A stretch of 64,000 bases of DNA, taken from positions 1 to 64,000 of the forward strand of contig JAPPHB010000130.1 in NCBI GenBank assembly GCA_028821195.1. Direction: 5' to 3'. The position numbers were made by a program, and so were the translations under genes. The DNA comes from Gammaproteobacteria bacterium. Its GTDB lineage: Bacteria > Gemmatimonadota > Gemmatimonadetes > Longimicrobiales > Gaopeijiaceae. Positions 1 through 9,736 of the stretch are shown here, in pieces. How positions within the stretch are numbered: the first letter of the stretch is position 1; each line of letters opens with the position of its first letter. Under the pieces are notes generated by a model. That model did not search any database, was not told the DNA's origin, and worked only from the letters and a program-made list of their open reading frames with translations.

Positions 1-529
1 GCATCGCGAGGCCCGCTTCCAGGATGCCGCCCGCGACCCCCCGCCAGCCCGCGTGCAGCAGCATCACGGCCCGGACGCGGGGAGCGACCACAAAGACGGG
101 CACGCAGTCGGCCACGGAGACCGCGAGCAGCGTGCCGGCCCGCCGCGTGGCGTGGCCGTCGCAAGGCGGGGCCAGGAGGAGGCCTGGCGGGGTCGCCTCG
201 TGCAGGGTGACCGCGCGCCCGTGGACCTGGCGGGCGTGCACCATGCTGCCGCATCCCGTGTCCTCCGCCAGAGATTCCCACCGCTTCATCACCGCGCCCG
301 CGGGCCCGCCAGTGAACAGTCCGAAGTCGGCGTCCCGGCCCGCTCGGTCGTCAGCTCCGGCGGTCGGGTGTTCTCCGGCGCGGGTGGGTCGCGTGCGGGT
401 GCGGGCGGCGCGGTCGCGGCCCCCGTCGCGGGCTTCGTCGCCGGCGCGCACCGTGGTCCCCTGAACGACCCACGGAAAGGCGCGCGCCCACTCGGGGTGC
501 ACGCGCAGGGGAATCCGCCCATGCCGCAT
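1..529 (-). CDS. pgeF: PgeF/YfiH-family laccase-domain protein (3' part cut by window edge)
   Basis: The reverse strand from 529 to the left edge is one open frame of about 176 codons, read by hand because it has no stop inside the window. It shows the three metal-ligand motifs of the polyphenol oxidase/PgeF family: RQVHG (His), VADC (Cys) and LHAGWRG (His), preceded by the typical opening FPWVVQGTT. Family members act on purine nucleosides, and PgeF has been described as a peptidoglycan-editing factor. The usual length is about 240-270 residues, so roughly 70 residues are missing at the C-terminus. The ATG at 529 is preferred because it lies a few residues before the conserved FPW; a GTG at 541 is also possible. 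The middle of the visible part is Arg/Thr-rich and poorly conserved. The gene is divergent from sucA. Confidence 0.85.
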   Translation of the reverse strand, partial: MRHGRIPLRVHPEWARAFPWVVQGTTVRAGDEARDGGRDRAARTRTRPTRAGEHPTAGADDRAGRDADFGLFTGGPAGAVMKRWESLAEDTGCGSMVHARQVHGRAVTLHEATPPGLLLAPPCDGHATRRAGTLLAVSVADCVPVFVVAPRVRAVMLLHAGWRGVAGGILEAGLAM

Positions 530-706
530 CGCCTCCGTCACCCGGCGGACGGGTTCGCTGCCCGAGCGGGCGCCTGGCTGCGGAAGGGGCAAGCTCTCTC
601 CGGGATAGTGAGGGGGGGACGCGCGATCCGTACAACTTGGAAGGTGTTCCGGTTATCTTCCACTCCCCCTCAAGGTGCCGTCCGCCCGGAACGACCTCGC
701 CATTCC

Positions 707-3691
707 ATGCCCTCGTCCGAACTATTCAGCGGGCCGAACGCCGGATACGTGGAAGAGCTGTTCCAACGTTATCTGGCCGACCCCGACTCGGTGTCCGCCC
801 ATTGGGGCTCGGTTTTTTCGAAGGAGGCGTCGGAACGGGGCCTGGCGCCAACCGCTGCGCCCGAGCCCGCCCGTCCCGCCGCGCCATCCCGGCGGCCGCG
901 CCGCGGCTCCGAGTCTGCGGCCGCGATGGACGCGGTTTCCGGCGCCGCCCCGCCAACCGCGCCCGCCCCTCAGCGCAGCGCCACCCTGCGCGCGATGCAG
1001 GAACTCCTCCACCTCGTCGCCCGGGCCACGTCGCTCGTGCAGGCCTTCCGCGACCACGGGCACCAGCTGGCCCGCATCGACCCGCTGGGGAGCGATCCCC
1101 CGGGGCACCCGCAGCTCGATCCCTCCTTCTTCGGCACCAGCATGGAGCAGCTGGAGGCTCTCCCCGCATCCACCGTTTTCGGTGACGATGGCGACGAGCG
1201 CGTACCGGACTACCTGAAGCGGCTGGAGCGCGCGTACTGCGGGTCCATCGGATACCAGTTCGAACACCTGGAGTCGCCGGAGCGGGTGCGCTGGCTCTGG
1301 AACCAGGTGGAATCGGGCGCCCACGCCCAGCGGCTGACCCGCGAGGAGCAGGTGGAGCTGCTGACCCGCCTCGCCCGGGTGGAAGGTCTCGAACAGTTCC
1401 TGCACCGGGTCTATCCGGGACAGGTGCGGTTCTCGCTCGAGGGCAACGACATGCTCGTGCCCATGGTGGACCTGGTGCTCGAGGTCGCGGCGGCTCGGGG
1501 GTGCCGGGAAGTGGTCATGGGGATGGCCCACCGAGGCCGGCTCAACGTGCTTGCGCACAGCGTGGGCGTCGGCTACGACGAGATCCTGCGCCAGTTCGAG
1601 GGCGCCGCCCCGGCTGCGGACGGCATCCTCACCCTGCCCGACGACGAGAGCGGCATCGGCGACGTGAAGTACCATCACGGCGCCACCCGCGACCACGTCC
1701 TGCGCGACGGAAGCTCGGTGCGCGTCACGCTGCTCCCCAACCCCAGCCACCTGGAGTTCGTCAACCCGGTGGTGGCCGGCCTGGCCCGGGCGCGCCAGTT
1801 CGCGGGTCCCCGGCAGGATGACGCACAGGACACGGCCGCGGTGGTGCCCCTCCTCATCCACGGCGACGCTGCCTTCGCGGCCGAGGGCGTGGTGGCGGAA
1901 TCGCTCAACCTGGCCCGGCTGGCGGGATACGCGACGGGCGGGGTGGTCCACCTGATCGTCAACAACCAGATCGGCTTCACCACCGACCCGGAACAGGGCC
2001 GCTCAACCCGCTACGCATCGGATCTGGCCAAGGGCTACGACATCCCGGTCCTGCGCGTGAACGCCGACGATCCCCCCGCCTGCCTCACCGCGATGCGCCT
2101 GGCAATGGCGTACCGGGCGGAATTCCACGACGACATCGTGGTGGACCTGATCGGGTATCGGCGCCACGGGCACAACGAAGGGGACGACCCGGCCTACACC
2201 CAGCCGCGCCTGTACCAGCGCATCCGCGCGCATCCCACCGTGTTCACCCTGTATGCCGAGGCGCTGGTGAAGGCCAGCGTCGTGACCGCGGACGAGGTCG
2301 CGGCGGCCCGCAGCGGCACCACCGATCGTCTGCGCCAGGCGCTGGTCGCGGCCAGCGCGGCGAAGCCCTCCGCTGAAGCCGGGAACGCCGGAGCCGGTTC
2401 ATCGAAGGCGTCCGCGAAAGACGCGGTCGGTCCTCACGGGGAATCGGTCGCGGAAGACGCGGCCGGCCCGGACGGTGAAGTCGTGGAAGAAGCCGACGGG
2501 GATCCGACGGAAGCCTGGGACCAGGATGTGCGCCCGACCGCCGTCACGTTTGCAACCCTTGCGGAGATCAACGCCGCCTCGATGGCGGTGCCGGAGGACT
2601 TCTCCGTCAACCCCAAGCTGGGCCGGCAGCTGGACAGGAGCCGGAGCGGCTTCACTGCGGAATCGTCGCTCGACTGGGCCCACGCCGAGGCGCTCGCCCT
2701 GGGTTCCCTGCTCCGGGAGGGGATTCCCATCCGCTTCAGCGGGCAGGACGTGCAGCGCGGCACCTTCAGCCATCGCCACCTCGTCTTCCACGACGCCGAG
2801 AGCGGCTCGGCGCACGCGCCGCTGGCGGCCATGGGCGGCGGCCGATTCGAGATCCACAACTCGCCGCTGTCGGAGACCGCGGTGCTGGGCTTCGAGTACG
2901 GCTACAGCGTGGGCGCGGACCGCGATCTGGTCATCTGGGAAGCGCAATTCGGCGACTTCGCCAACGTGGCCCAGCCCATCATCGACCAGTTCGTGGCGTC
3001 GGGACAGTCGAAATGGGGGCAGCTATCGCGGCTGGTGATGCTTCTGCCGCACGGCTACGAAGGCCGGGGCCCGGAGCATTCGAGCGCCCGCCTGGAGCGC
3101 TTCCTCCAGATGTGCGCCGCCGGCAACATGCGGATCGCCAACCCCACCACCTCCGCCCAGTACTTCCACCTGCTGCGCCACCAGGCGCACACCCCCGAGC
3201 GTCCGCTCGTGGTCCTGACCCCGAAGAGCCTCCTGCGCCACAAGCTGGCTCGCTCGCAGGCCTCGGAGCTCACCGGCGGGGGATTCCAGCCGGTGCTGGC
3301 CGAAGACGTGGGCGACGAAGCCCGTGCGTCCGCGGCCCGGCTCATCCTCTGCAGCGGCAAGGTCTACTACGATCTGCTCGCGAGCGAGGAGCGTGCCAAC
3401 GCGAAGGACGCAGTGCTGGCGAGGGTCGAGCAGCTCTATCCGTTCCCGCGGCGCGAGATCGCGGAGTTGCTGGCGGGCCTCCCGGCTCTGAGAGAGGTCG
3501 TATGGACACAGGAAGAGCCCCGCAACATGGGCGCCCGCCCGCATGTCGCACCTCTCCTGCGGGCACTGATGCCCGAAACCCTGACGTTACGTCAGGCTTC
3601 GCGCCCGGAGTGGTCCAGCCCGGCCGAGGGCAAGTTGTCCGACCACCTGAAGGGCCAGCGGCGCATCATCGGGGAGGCGTTCGCGGCGTAG
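707..3691 (+). CDS. sucA: 2-oxoglutarate dehydrogenase E1 component
   Basis: Thiamine-diphosphate-dependent decarboxylating subunit of the 2-oxoglutarate dehydrogenase complex in the TCA cycle; 994 residues, close to the usual 900-1000. The N-terminus (SSELFSGPNAGYVEELF) is the typical E2-binding segment, and the TPP-site signature GMAHRGRLNVL, the HGDAAF motif and the C-terminal transketolase-like part are all present. The frame is open upstream to 53, but the region before 707 is coding on the other strand (pgeF), so the ATG at 707, next to the conserved start, is chosen. Between the two catalytic halves, at about residues 560-610, lies an Ala/Gly/Glu-rich insert with an internal near-repeat (SAKDAVGPHGE / SVAEDAAGPDGE). 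No E2 or E3 gene follows. Confidence 0.96.
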   Translation: MPSSELFSGPNAGYVEELFQRYLADPDSVSAHWGSVFSKEASERGLAPTAAPEPARPAAPSRRPRRGSESAAAMDAVSGAAPPTAPAPQRSATLRAMQELLHLVARATSLVQAFRDHGHQLARIDPLGSDPPGHPQLDPSFFGTSMEQLEALPASTVFGDDGDERVPDYLKRLERAYCGSIGYQFEHLESPERVRWLWNQVESGAHAQRLTREEQVELLTRLARVEGLEQFLHRVYPGQVRFSLEGNDMLVPMVDLVLEVAAARGCREVVMGMAHRGRLNVLAHSVGVGYDEILRQFEGAAPAADGILTLPDDESGIGDVKYHHGATRDHVLRDGSSVRVTLLPNPSHLEFVNPVVAGLARARQFAGPRQDDAQDTAAVVPLLIHGDAAFAAEGVVAESLNLARLAGYATGGVVHLIVNNQIGFTTDPEQGRSTRYASDLAKGYDIPVLRVNADDPPACLTAMRLAMAYRAEFHDDIVVDLIGYRRHGHNEGDDPAYTQPRLYQRIRAHPTVFTLYAEALVKASVVTADEVAAARSGTTDRLRQALVAASAAKPSAEAGNAGAGSSKASAKDAVGPHGESVAEDAAGPDGEVVEEADGDPTEAWDQDVRPTAVTFATLAEINAASMAVPEDFSVNPKLGRQLDRSRSGFTAESSLDWAHAEALALGSLLREGIPIRFSGQDVQRGTFSHRHLVFHDAESGSAHAPLAAMGGGRFEIHNSPLSETAVLGFEYGYSVGADRDLVIWEAQFGDFANVAQPIIDQFVASGQSKWGQLSRLVMLLPHGYEGRGPEHSSARLERFLQMCAAGNMRIANPTTSAQYFHLLRHQAHTPERPLVVLTPKSLLRHKLARSQASELTGGGFQPVLAEDVGDEARASAARLILCSGKVYYDLLASEERANAKDAVLARVEQLYPFPRREIAELLAGLPALREVVWTQEEPRNMGARPHVAPLLRALMPETLTLRQASRPEWSSPAEGKLSDHLKGQRRIIGEAFAA
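2411..2479 (+). repeat. In-frame imperfect duplication within sucA
   Basis: Two neighbouring segments, 2411-2443 and 2444-2479, encode SAKDAVGPHGE and SVAEDAAGPDGE. They share most codons and look like a local duplication with one inserted codon inside the low-complexity linker of SucA. Confidence 0.6.
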
Positions 3692-3702
3692 GGGGGCTGG
3701 CC

Positions 3703-5550
3703 TCACCAGCCCACCGCGTAGGCAACTCGCCGGGGATCCGCTCCGGCCATGTGCGTCCCCGTCCGGGGATCCAGCGTGATTCCCTGGATGCTGCCGAAGG
3801 CGTATCCGGGCGACAGTTCCACCGCGTATCCCAGCCCCTCGAGCGTCCGGACAACGCTTTCGGGCAGTCGGTCCTCGAGGCTGAACCGGATATCCGCTCC
3901 CGGCTGGTAGAAGTTGGGCTCGCCGCGCAGTGTGAAGCGGGGCGCCGCGATGGCTTCCTGGATCGGCATCCCGAAGTCGAGCAGGTTCACCAGCACCTGA
4001 AACTGGGTCTGGCCGATCGTCTCGCCGCCCGGCGTTCCCAGGGCAGCATGGAACCGCCCGTCGCGAAGCACGATGATGGGCGAGTTGTTGAGGATCGGAA
4101 TCTGCCCGCCTCTGACATAGTTCACGTTGTCGGGGTAGGGAGCCGTCGAACCGATGCGGGTCCCGTTGTTGAAGGTGAGGCCGGTGTTGCCGACGACCAC
4201 CCCCGTGCCGAAGCCTCCGCCGTGCGTGGGCGTGGCCGCGATGACGTTGCCGAAGCGGTCGGCAATGGAAAAGCTGGTCGTGCTTCCCTCGTACGACTGC
4301 TCGGCAAAGTGGCGCCGTGAGCGCTCCTCCACCCCCGCGCCCGCCGCGCGCCCGCCCGGCTGGAGCACCTCGACCCGCGCCGGATTCCCGGCCCCCGGGT
4401 ACGCCATCACCTGCGAAGGATCGATGAGGGCCCGCCGCGCCGACGCATAGTCCTTCGAGAGCATTTCGTCGACGGGCACGTCCACCAGCGCCGGATCCGC
4501 CACGTAGGCGTAGATGTCCGCCTTCGCGACCTTGATCGCCTCCGCCAGCAGATGGATGGTCTCGGCGCTTCCGGGCCCGAGGGCCCCGAGGTCGAAGCCC
4601 TCGACCAGATTCAACTGCATCGTCACTTCGAGACCGCCCCGGGACGTCGGCGGACTGGCGTACACGTCGTAGCCCCTGTAGGTGGTGTGCACCGGTTCCG
4701 CCCAGATGGGCTCGTAGCGCGCGAAGTCCTCCATGGTGAAGTCGCCGCCGTTCTCACTGTAGAAGCCCGCCATTTCCTCGGCGATGTCGCCGCGGTAGAA
4801 CCGGTCGAAGGCGGCCTGGAGCGCGTCGGAACGCGACTTTCCGGCCGCCAGTGCCACCTGTTCGGCCTCGACGACCTTCCGGAGCGTGTTCGCCAGGTCG
4901 GGCATGCGGAAGTTCTCGCCCGGCTCCGGCACCCTGCCGAGCGGCAGGAACATCCGCCGGCTCGACGGGAAGCTCTCGAACAGCTCCTTGTGCGACTCGA
5001 TCGACGCCACCACCGATGGCTCGATGGGATGCCCGTTCTCGGCGTAGTCGATGGCGGGTGCCAGCACCTGGTCCAGGCTCATGGTGCCGAAGCGATCCAG
5101 AAGCGCGATCCATCCCCCGAACAGGCCCGGAACGACACCCGCGTGGATTCCCTTGTTCAACTCTTCGGCCGCGCGGCTCGAGGGATCGATGGCCAGGGGG
5201 GCGGCGCCGGTGGCCCCGAGCGAGTACACGCGGTCGGAGACGCGGTCGTAAACGGTCACGAACCCATTCCCGGCCATCCCCGACATCTGGGGCCGCACCA
5301 CGTTCAGGGTGGCGAGGGTCGCGACGGCGGCATCGGCGGCGTTGCCCCCGGCCATGAGCATGCGCAGACCCGACATGGAGGCCAGCGGATGCCCGGCCGT
5401 CACCAGGCCGTTGGGACCGGGCACCGCGGGACGGTGCGCCGCCCGGTCGAGGTGCCGCGCCAGGCCCCTGTCCTGGGCTACAGCGCCCGGGGGCAGAAGG
5501 AGGGCTACCGCGGCGAAGAGCGTGATCGTCGAGGTCAAGAAACGCTTCAT
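3703..5550 (-). CDS. ggt: Gamma-glutamyltransferase (secreted/periplasmic)
   Basis: Ntn-hydrolase that cleaves gamma-glutamyl bonds (glutathione and related peptides) and is usually exported. The 615-residue protein starts with a signal peptide ending near VAQ. It has the N-terminal ASMSGLRMLMAGGNAADAAVA segment and the autoprocessing/catalytic threonine in TTSFSIADRFGNVIAAT (first Thr about residue 424), followed by GGGFG and TGLTFNNGTR. In GGTs this Thr is freed by self-cleavage to start the small subunit. The loop usually reading THxS is TSFS here. It converges on sucA with an 11-base gap and is divergent from the exonuclease gene. Confidence 0.93.
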   Translation of the reverse strand: MKRFLTSTITLFAAVALLLPPGAVAQDRGLARHLDRAAHRPAVPGPNGLVTAGHPLASMSGLRMLMAGGNAADAAVATLATLNVVRPQMSGMAGNGFVTVYDRVSDRVYSLGATGAAPLAIDPSSRAAEELNKGIHAGVVPGLFGGWIALLDRFGTMSLDQVLAPAIDYAENGHPIEPSVVASIESHKELFESFPSSRRMFLPLGRVPEPGENFRMPDLANTLRKVVEAEQVALAAGKSRSDALQAAFDRFYRGDIAEEMAGFYSENGGDFTMEDFARYEPIWAEPVHTTYRGYDVYASPPTSRGGLEVTMQLNLVEGFDLGALGPGSAETIHLLAEAIKVAKADIYAYVADPALVDVPVDEMLSKDYASARRALIDPSQVMAYPGAGNPARVEVLQPGGRAAGAGVEERSRRHFAEQSYEGSTTSFSIADRFGNVIAATPTHGGGFGTGVVVGNTGLTFNNGTRIGSTAPYPDNVNYVRGGQIPILNNSPIIVLRDGRFHAALGTPGGETIGQTQFQVLVNLLDFGMPIQEAIAAPRFTLRGEPNFYQPGADIRFSLEDRLPESVVRTLEGLGYAVELSPGYAFGSIQGITLDPRTGTHMAGADPRRVAYAVGW

Positions 5551-5757
5551 CAGATCCTGCCTTCTGGAGGCTCAGGTAGGGGCCCGCTCCGGGTGCGGGT
5601 CCGATCGTCGAACACCGCCCGATGGGCGAGCCGATCTGCCGCAAATCTGGCATTCCGGCGTTGCCGCTGCCAGACTCAACGCTCCCCGAATCGGACTCGA
5701 GCGGAGCGGCCGCCGGATGTACGGACCCGCGCCGGCGAAACCCCTGGCCCAGCGACC

Positions 5758-6591
5758 ATGGACCTCACCCTCCCCATCAGCCTGGCCCGTCCCGTCGCCT
5801 TCCTCGACCTCGAGACCACCGGTCTGAACCGCAGCGAGGACCGCATCGTCGAGCTGGCGCTGCTCATCCTGTATCCGGATGGCCGGGTGGTGGACAGGGT
5901 TCGCCGCTTCAACCCGGGAATCCCCATCCCTCCCGAAGCCTCCGCGGTCCACGGCATCAGCGATGCCGACGTTGCCGACGAAGCCCCGTTCCGGAGCCGG
6001 GCGCGCAGCTTGGCCGGCTTGCTCGCGGAGTGCGATCTGGCCGGGTTCAACATCCGCGGCTTCGACCTGCACATCCTGCTCGAGGAGTTTCGGCGCGCGG
6101 AGATTCCCTTCGACGTGAAGGACCGCCGGCTGATCGACGCCCAGGCGATCTTCCACCGCGAGGAGCCGCGCGACCTGGCCGCCGCCGCCCGCTTCTACCT
6201 CGAGGAGGATCACGGTGAGGATGCGCACACGGCCCGGGGCGATGTCCTCATGACCGCCCGCGTCCTCGCTGCGCAGCTCGCCCGCTACCCGAATCTTCCC
6301 GACGACATCGACGGGCTCCATGCCTACTGCGACGAATTCAGGCCTTTTCTGACGGAGTTTCAGAAGTGGTTCTCGGGCGGCGACCTCGAGAGCTACGTCT
6401 TCGCCCGCGGCAAGCATCGGGGGACGCGCCTCTCGGAAGTGGCGGCGAATGCGCCCGACTACCTGGACTGGATGCTGACGGCCAGCGACATGCCGGAAGA
6501 CGTGCTCGAAGCGGTGAGCCAGGCCCTCGAGCGCTTCAGCGGGCGTGCACCGTCCGGGGGCGGCGCGGAACCTCCCGAGTGGGGATTCTGA
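5758..6591 (+). CDS. DEDDh 3'-5' exonuclease with DUF3820-like C-terminal module
   Basis: A 277-residue protein of the DnaQ/epsilon exonuclease superfamily. The DEDDh residues are visible in FLDLETTGL (Asp, Glu), GFNIRGFDLHIL (Asp) and HTARGDVLMT (His, Asp). The last 60 residues (YVFARGKHRGTRLSEVA, then YLDWML) match the short module found at the C-terminus of exonuclease X-like proteins. The frame is open far upstream, but that region is the antisense of ggt, so the ATG at 5758, directly before the conserved domain, is used. The likely role is DNA repair or nucleic-acid end processing; the exact substrate cannot be told from sequence. Confidence 0.88.
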   Translation: MDLTLPISLARPVAFLDLETTGLNRSEDRIVELALLILYPDGRVVDRVRRFNPGIPIPPEASAVHGISDADVADEAPFRSRARSLAGLLAECDLAGFNIRGFDLHILLEEFRRAEIPFDVKDRRLIDAQAIFHREEPRDLAAAARFYLEEDHGEDAHTARGDVLMTARVLAAQLARYPNLPDDIDGLHAYCDEFRPFLTEFQKWFSGGDLESYVFARGKHRGTRLSEVAANAPDYLDWMLTASDMPEDVLEAVSQALERFSGRAPSGGGAEPPEWGF

Positions 6592-6719
6592 CGGTCGTCG
6601 GCTTGCACCGAACCGGCGCGGATACGATTCTTTTTCGGGCCGTAATCAGTGCCGGAAAAGGCGTCTCCCGTCTCATCCCTCGCCGTCCGGCCGGGTCTCT
6701 TCGTGTCAGGAGAATCAGC

Positions 6720-9692
6720 ATGTTCGTCCATTTGCGGAGAGTCGGCGCAGGCGCTCTCGGAAGCCTGTTGCTGGCGTTCTCGCTCCCGTTTGCGGTTGCC
6801 GCGCAATCCGCGCCCATCTCCGAAGCCCAGCTGGAAGCCTTCCGTCCGCGGTCCATCGGACCCGCGGTCACGGGTGGGCGGGTCCACGACGTGGAGGCGC
6901 TCGCGGACGATCCCTCCGTACTCTGGGTCGCGACCGCCTCCGGCGGCCTCTGGCGCAGCCTCAACCGCGGGCACACCTGGGTTAACGTCTTCGAGGACAT
7001 GGAGGTCAACACCTTCGGCGACGTGGCCCTTGCGGCCTCCGATCCACGGGTCGTATACGCGGGCACGGGAGAGCAGAACAACCGCCAGAGCACCTCGTGG
7101 GGCAACGGCATCTACCGCAGCGACGACGGCGGGGAGAGCTGGGAGCACCTGGGACTGGAGGCCACCCGGCACATCGCCGAGGTGCAGGTCCATCCGCGCA
7201 ACCCCGACGTCGTCTACGTGGCGGCCAGCGGAGATCTCTGGAACGCAAGCGAGGAGCGGGGCGTCTACCGCAGCTTCGACGGCGGCCGCAACTGGCGCAA
7301 GGTCCTGTACGTGGATGAGGACACCGGGGCCATCGACTTGGTCCTCAACCATGAGAACCCCGACGTCGTCTACGCGGCGATGTACCAGCGGCGCCGCACC
7401 CCCTGGGGCTTCAACGGGGGCGGTCCCGGCAGCGGCATCTACCGTTCCATCGACGGCGGCGACACCTGGGAGGAGCTGACAGAAGGGGTTCCCGCGGGAG
7501 ACAAGGGGCGCATCGGCCTGGCCATCTCCCGCTCCAATCCCATGGTGCTCAACGCGCTGATCGAGCACACCGAAGACACCGGGACGTACCGCTCGACGGA
7601 CGGCGGCGACACCTGGGAGAAAATGAGCGACCTGAACGGCCGCCCGATGTATTACTCTCACATCTACATCGACCCCAACGACGAGAACGTGGTGTACACC
7701 CTGGCGACGTCCTCCTACCGCAGCCGCGACGGGGGACGCACCTGGGAGGACATCTCGGCGCGCCCCACCTACGACGTGGGCGTACACGCCGACAAGCACA
7801 CCATGTGGATCAACCCGGCCGATCCCGAGCACTTCTACCTGGCTGGCGACGCAGGGCTGCACGAGACCTATGACGGCGGCGTCAACTACCGCCGCATCAA
7901 CAACATCCCCATCGCGCAGTTCTACGCCATCGGTGTCGACATGCGCGATCCGTACTGGGTGCACGGGGGGCTCCAGGACAACCACTCCTTCGCGGGGCCG
8001 TCGCGCACCCGGCGCTGGGCCGGCATCCTCAACGACGACTGGCGCCAGACCGGCTTCGGCGACGGCATGTACCAGCAGGCGGATCCGCGCGATCCCCGCT
8101 ACGTCTACGTGAACTCCAACGGGGGCGGCTACGTGCGCGTGGACACCGAGACCGGAGACCAGCTCGACATCCGTCCCCAGCCTCCCGAGGGAGAGGACCG
8201 CTATCGCTTCGACTGGGTCTCGCCCTCGCTCGTGTCCCGCCACACCGAGGGCCTGGTCTACACGGCCGGCAACCGGCTCTTCATCAGCCGCGACCACGGC
8301 AACAGCTGGACACGCACGGAGGACCTGACGCGCCAGGTCAACCGGGACGCGCTGGAGATCATGGGGGTGCGCGGCACCGACATCCGCCTGTCGCGCAACG
8401 ACGGCACCAGCGGCTTCAGCGAGATCACCATCATCACGGAATCGCCCCTGAACGGGGACGTGCTCTGGGTGGGCACGGACGACGGCAACGTGCAGCTGTC
8501 GCGCGACGGGGGGTCCACCTGGACGGAGCTTTCCGGAAACATCAGCGGAGTGGCGGACGGCACCTACGTGAGCCGCATCCTTCCCTCGATGCGGGGCGAG
8601 GATGTCGCCTACGTCGCCTTCGACGCCCACCGCAGCGGCGACTTCGCCCCCTACGTGTTCCGCACCGAGGACGCAGGCGCCACCTGGCTCGACCTGAGCG
8701 TCGGGCTCGAGGCGGGCGGTTCGGTCAATTCGCTCGCCGAGCATCCCGACAACCCCGAGCTGATCTTCGCGGGCAGCGAGCACGGCCTGTTCGCCTCCAC
8801 CGACGCGGGCGCCACCTGGGCGAGGATGCCCGCGCCCACCACCGCCTACGACGACCTCGTCATCCATCCGCGCGACAAGGACCTGGTGATGGGCACCCAC
8901 GGGCGGGGCATCCTGATCCTGGACGACCTCGGGGCCCTCGCCGCCTGGAACGCCCGGGTGGCCTCCGCGCCCGCGCACCTCTTCCCGATCCGGTCCCAGG
9001 CCATCTTCCAGTACTGGAAGGACACTTCGTACCGGGCCCAGGAGCCCTATGCGGGTGAGAATCCCGTGGACGGGGCCATCATCACCTACAGCCTCGGCGA
9101 GGGAAGCGGCCCGGCGCGCATCGTCATCGAGGACGAGCGCGGGAACTTCGTGCGCGAGCTCTCGGTACCCGGTTCTTCGGGTGTGCACAGGATCAACTGG
9201 GATCTCCGGCATCCGCTTCCCGGCAGCTCGACGCAGTGGCGGGCCCACAATGTGGAGGGACTGGCGCGCACCATCGAGGACCGCGGCCATTTCGTGTCTC
9301 CCGGCACGTTCCGGGTGATGCTCGAGGCTCGCGGCGCCACGTCGGAACAAAGCCTGGTGGTCACGGGTGATCCGGAGTTGCCGGTCACCCTGGCCCAGTA
9401 CCGGGAGCGCGAGCAGTTCCTGTCGGAGGTGCTGGCGCTGAGGCAGGAGGTGGAGCGGGTGCGGGACGAGTTGAGCGGCAGGGGCGGGGGCGGCGCGAGG
9501 GGCGACTGGATCGAGGCCCTCAACCAGGGCCGGGCGGCGCTGGCCGGCATCTACCAGTCGATGAACGGCGGGGGCGTCCGCCAAGGTTCGCTCTATCCGC
9601 CCACGGCGACCCACCGCGAGCAGAAGGAGCGCGTCGAGGCCCTCCTCGCAAGCGCCCGCGGGGAGCTGGAGGACGCAGGCGGCCTCCGCTGA
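6720..9692 (+). CDS. Secreted Vps10/sortilin-like BNR beta-propeller protein
   Basis: A 990-residue exported protein with a clean signal peptide (positively charged start, hydrophobic core, cleavage after VAAQ). At least ten Asp-box (BNR) repeats of the form S-x-D-G-G-x-T-W are spread over residues 100-720, for example RSDDGGESW, RSIDGGDTW, LSRDGGSTW and RTEDAGATW, giving one or two large beta-propellers as in the sortilin/Vps10 and sialidase-like folds. After a beta-sandwich-like region the C-terminus has a short coiled-coil segment (FLSEVLALRQEVERVRDEL). Large families of such proteins occur in Gemmatimonadota and Bacteroidota, and their substrate is mostly unknown. The start is set by the signal peptide; the longer frame upstream overlaps the exonuclease. 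Confidence 0.88.
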   Translation: MFVHLRRVGAGALGSLLLAFSLPFAVAAQSAPISEAQLEAFRPRSIGPAVTGGRVHDVEALADDPSVLWVATASGGLWRSLNRGHTWVNVFEDMEVNTFGDVALAASDPRVVYAGTGEQNNRQSTSWGNGIYRSDDGGESWEHLGLEATRHIAEVQVHPRNPDVVYVAASGDLWNASEERGVYRSFDGGRNWRKVLYVDEDTGAIDLVLNHENPDVVYAAMYQRRRTPWGFNGGGPGSGIYRSIDGGDTWEELTEGVPAGDKGRIGLAISRSNPMVLNALIEHTEDTGTYRSTDGGDTWEKMSDLNGRPMYYSHIYIDPNDENVVYTLATSSYRSRDGGRTWEDISARPTYDVGVHADKHTMWINPADPEHFYLAGDAGLHETYDGGVNYRRINNIPIAQFYAIGVDMRDPYWVHGGLQDNHSFAGPSRTRRWAGILNDDWRQTGFGDGMYQQADPRDPRYVYVNSNGGGYVRVDTETGDQLDIRPQPPEGEDRYRFDWVSPSLVSRHTEGLVYTAGNRLFISRDHGNSWTRTEDLTRQVNRDALEIMGVRGTDIRLSRNDGTSGFSEITIITESPLNGDVLWVGTDDGNVQLSRDGGSTWTELSGNISGVADGTYVSRILPSMRGEDVAYVAFDAHRSGDFAPYVFRTEDAGATWLDLSVGLEAGGSVNSLAEHPDNPELIFAGSEHGLFASTDAGATWARMPAPTTAYDDLVIHPRDKDLVMGTHGRGILILDDLGALAAWNARVASAPAHLFPIRSQAIFQYWKDTSYRAQEPYAGENPVDGAIITYSLGEGSGPARIVIEDERGNFVRELSVPGSSGVHRINWDLRHPLPGSSTQWRAHNVEGLARTIEDRGHFVSPGTFRVMLEARGATSEQSLVVTGDPELPVTLAQYREREQFLSEVLALRQEVERVRDELSGRGGGGARGDWIEALNQGRAALAGIYQSMNGGGVRQGSLYPPTATHREQKERVEALLASARGELEDAGGLR

Positions 9693-9736
9693 TGGCGAAT
9701 CCCCGTTTCCAATAACCGACAAGGAGTCCTGCCCCC

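Noticed and set aside
1..706. Extension of the sucA frame to 53
   Set aside because: The region codes for PgeF on the opposite strand with three conserved metal motifs, and the predicted extension has no SucA similarity.
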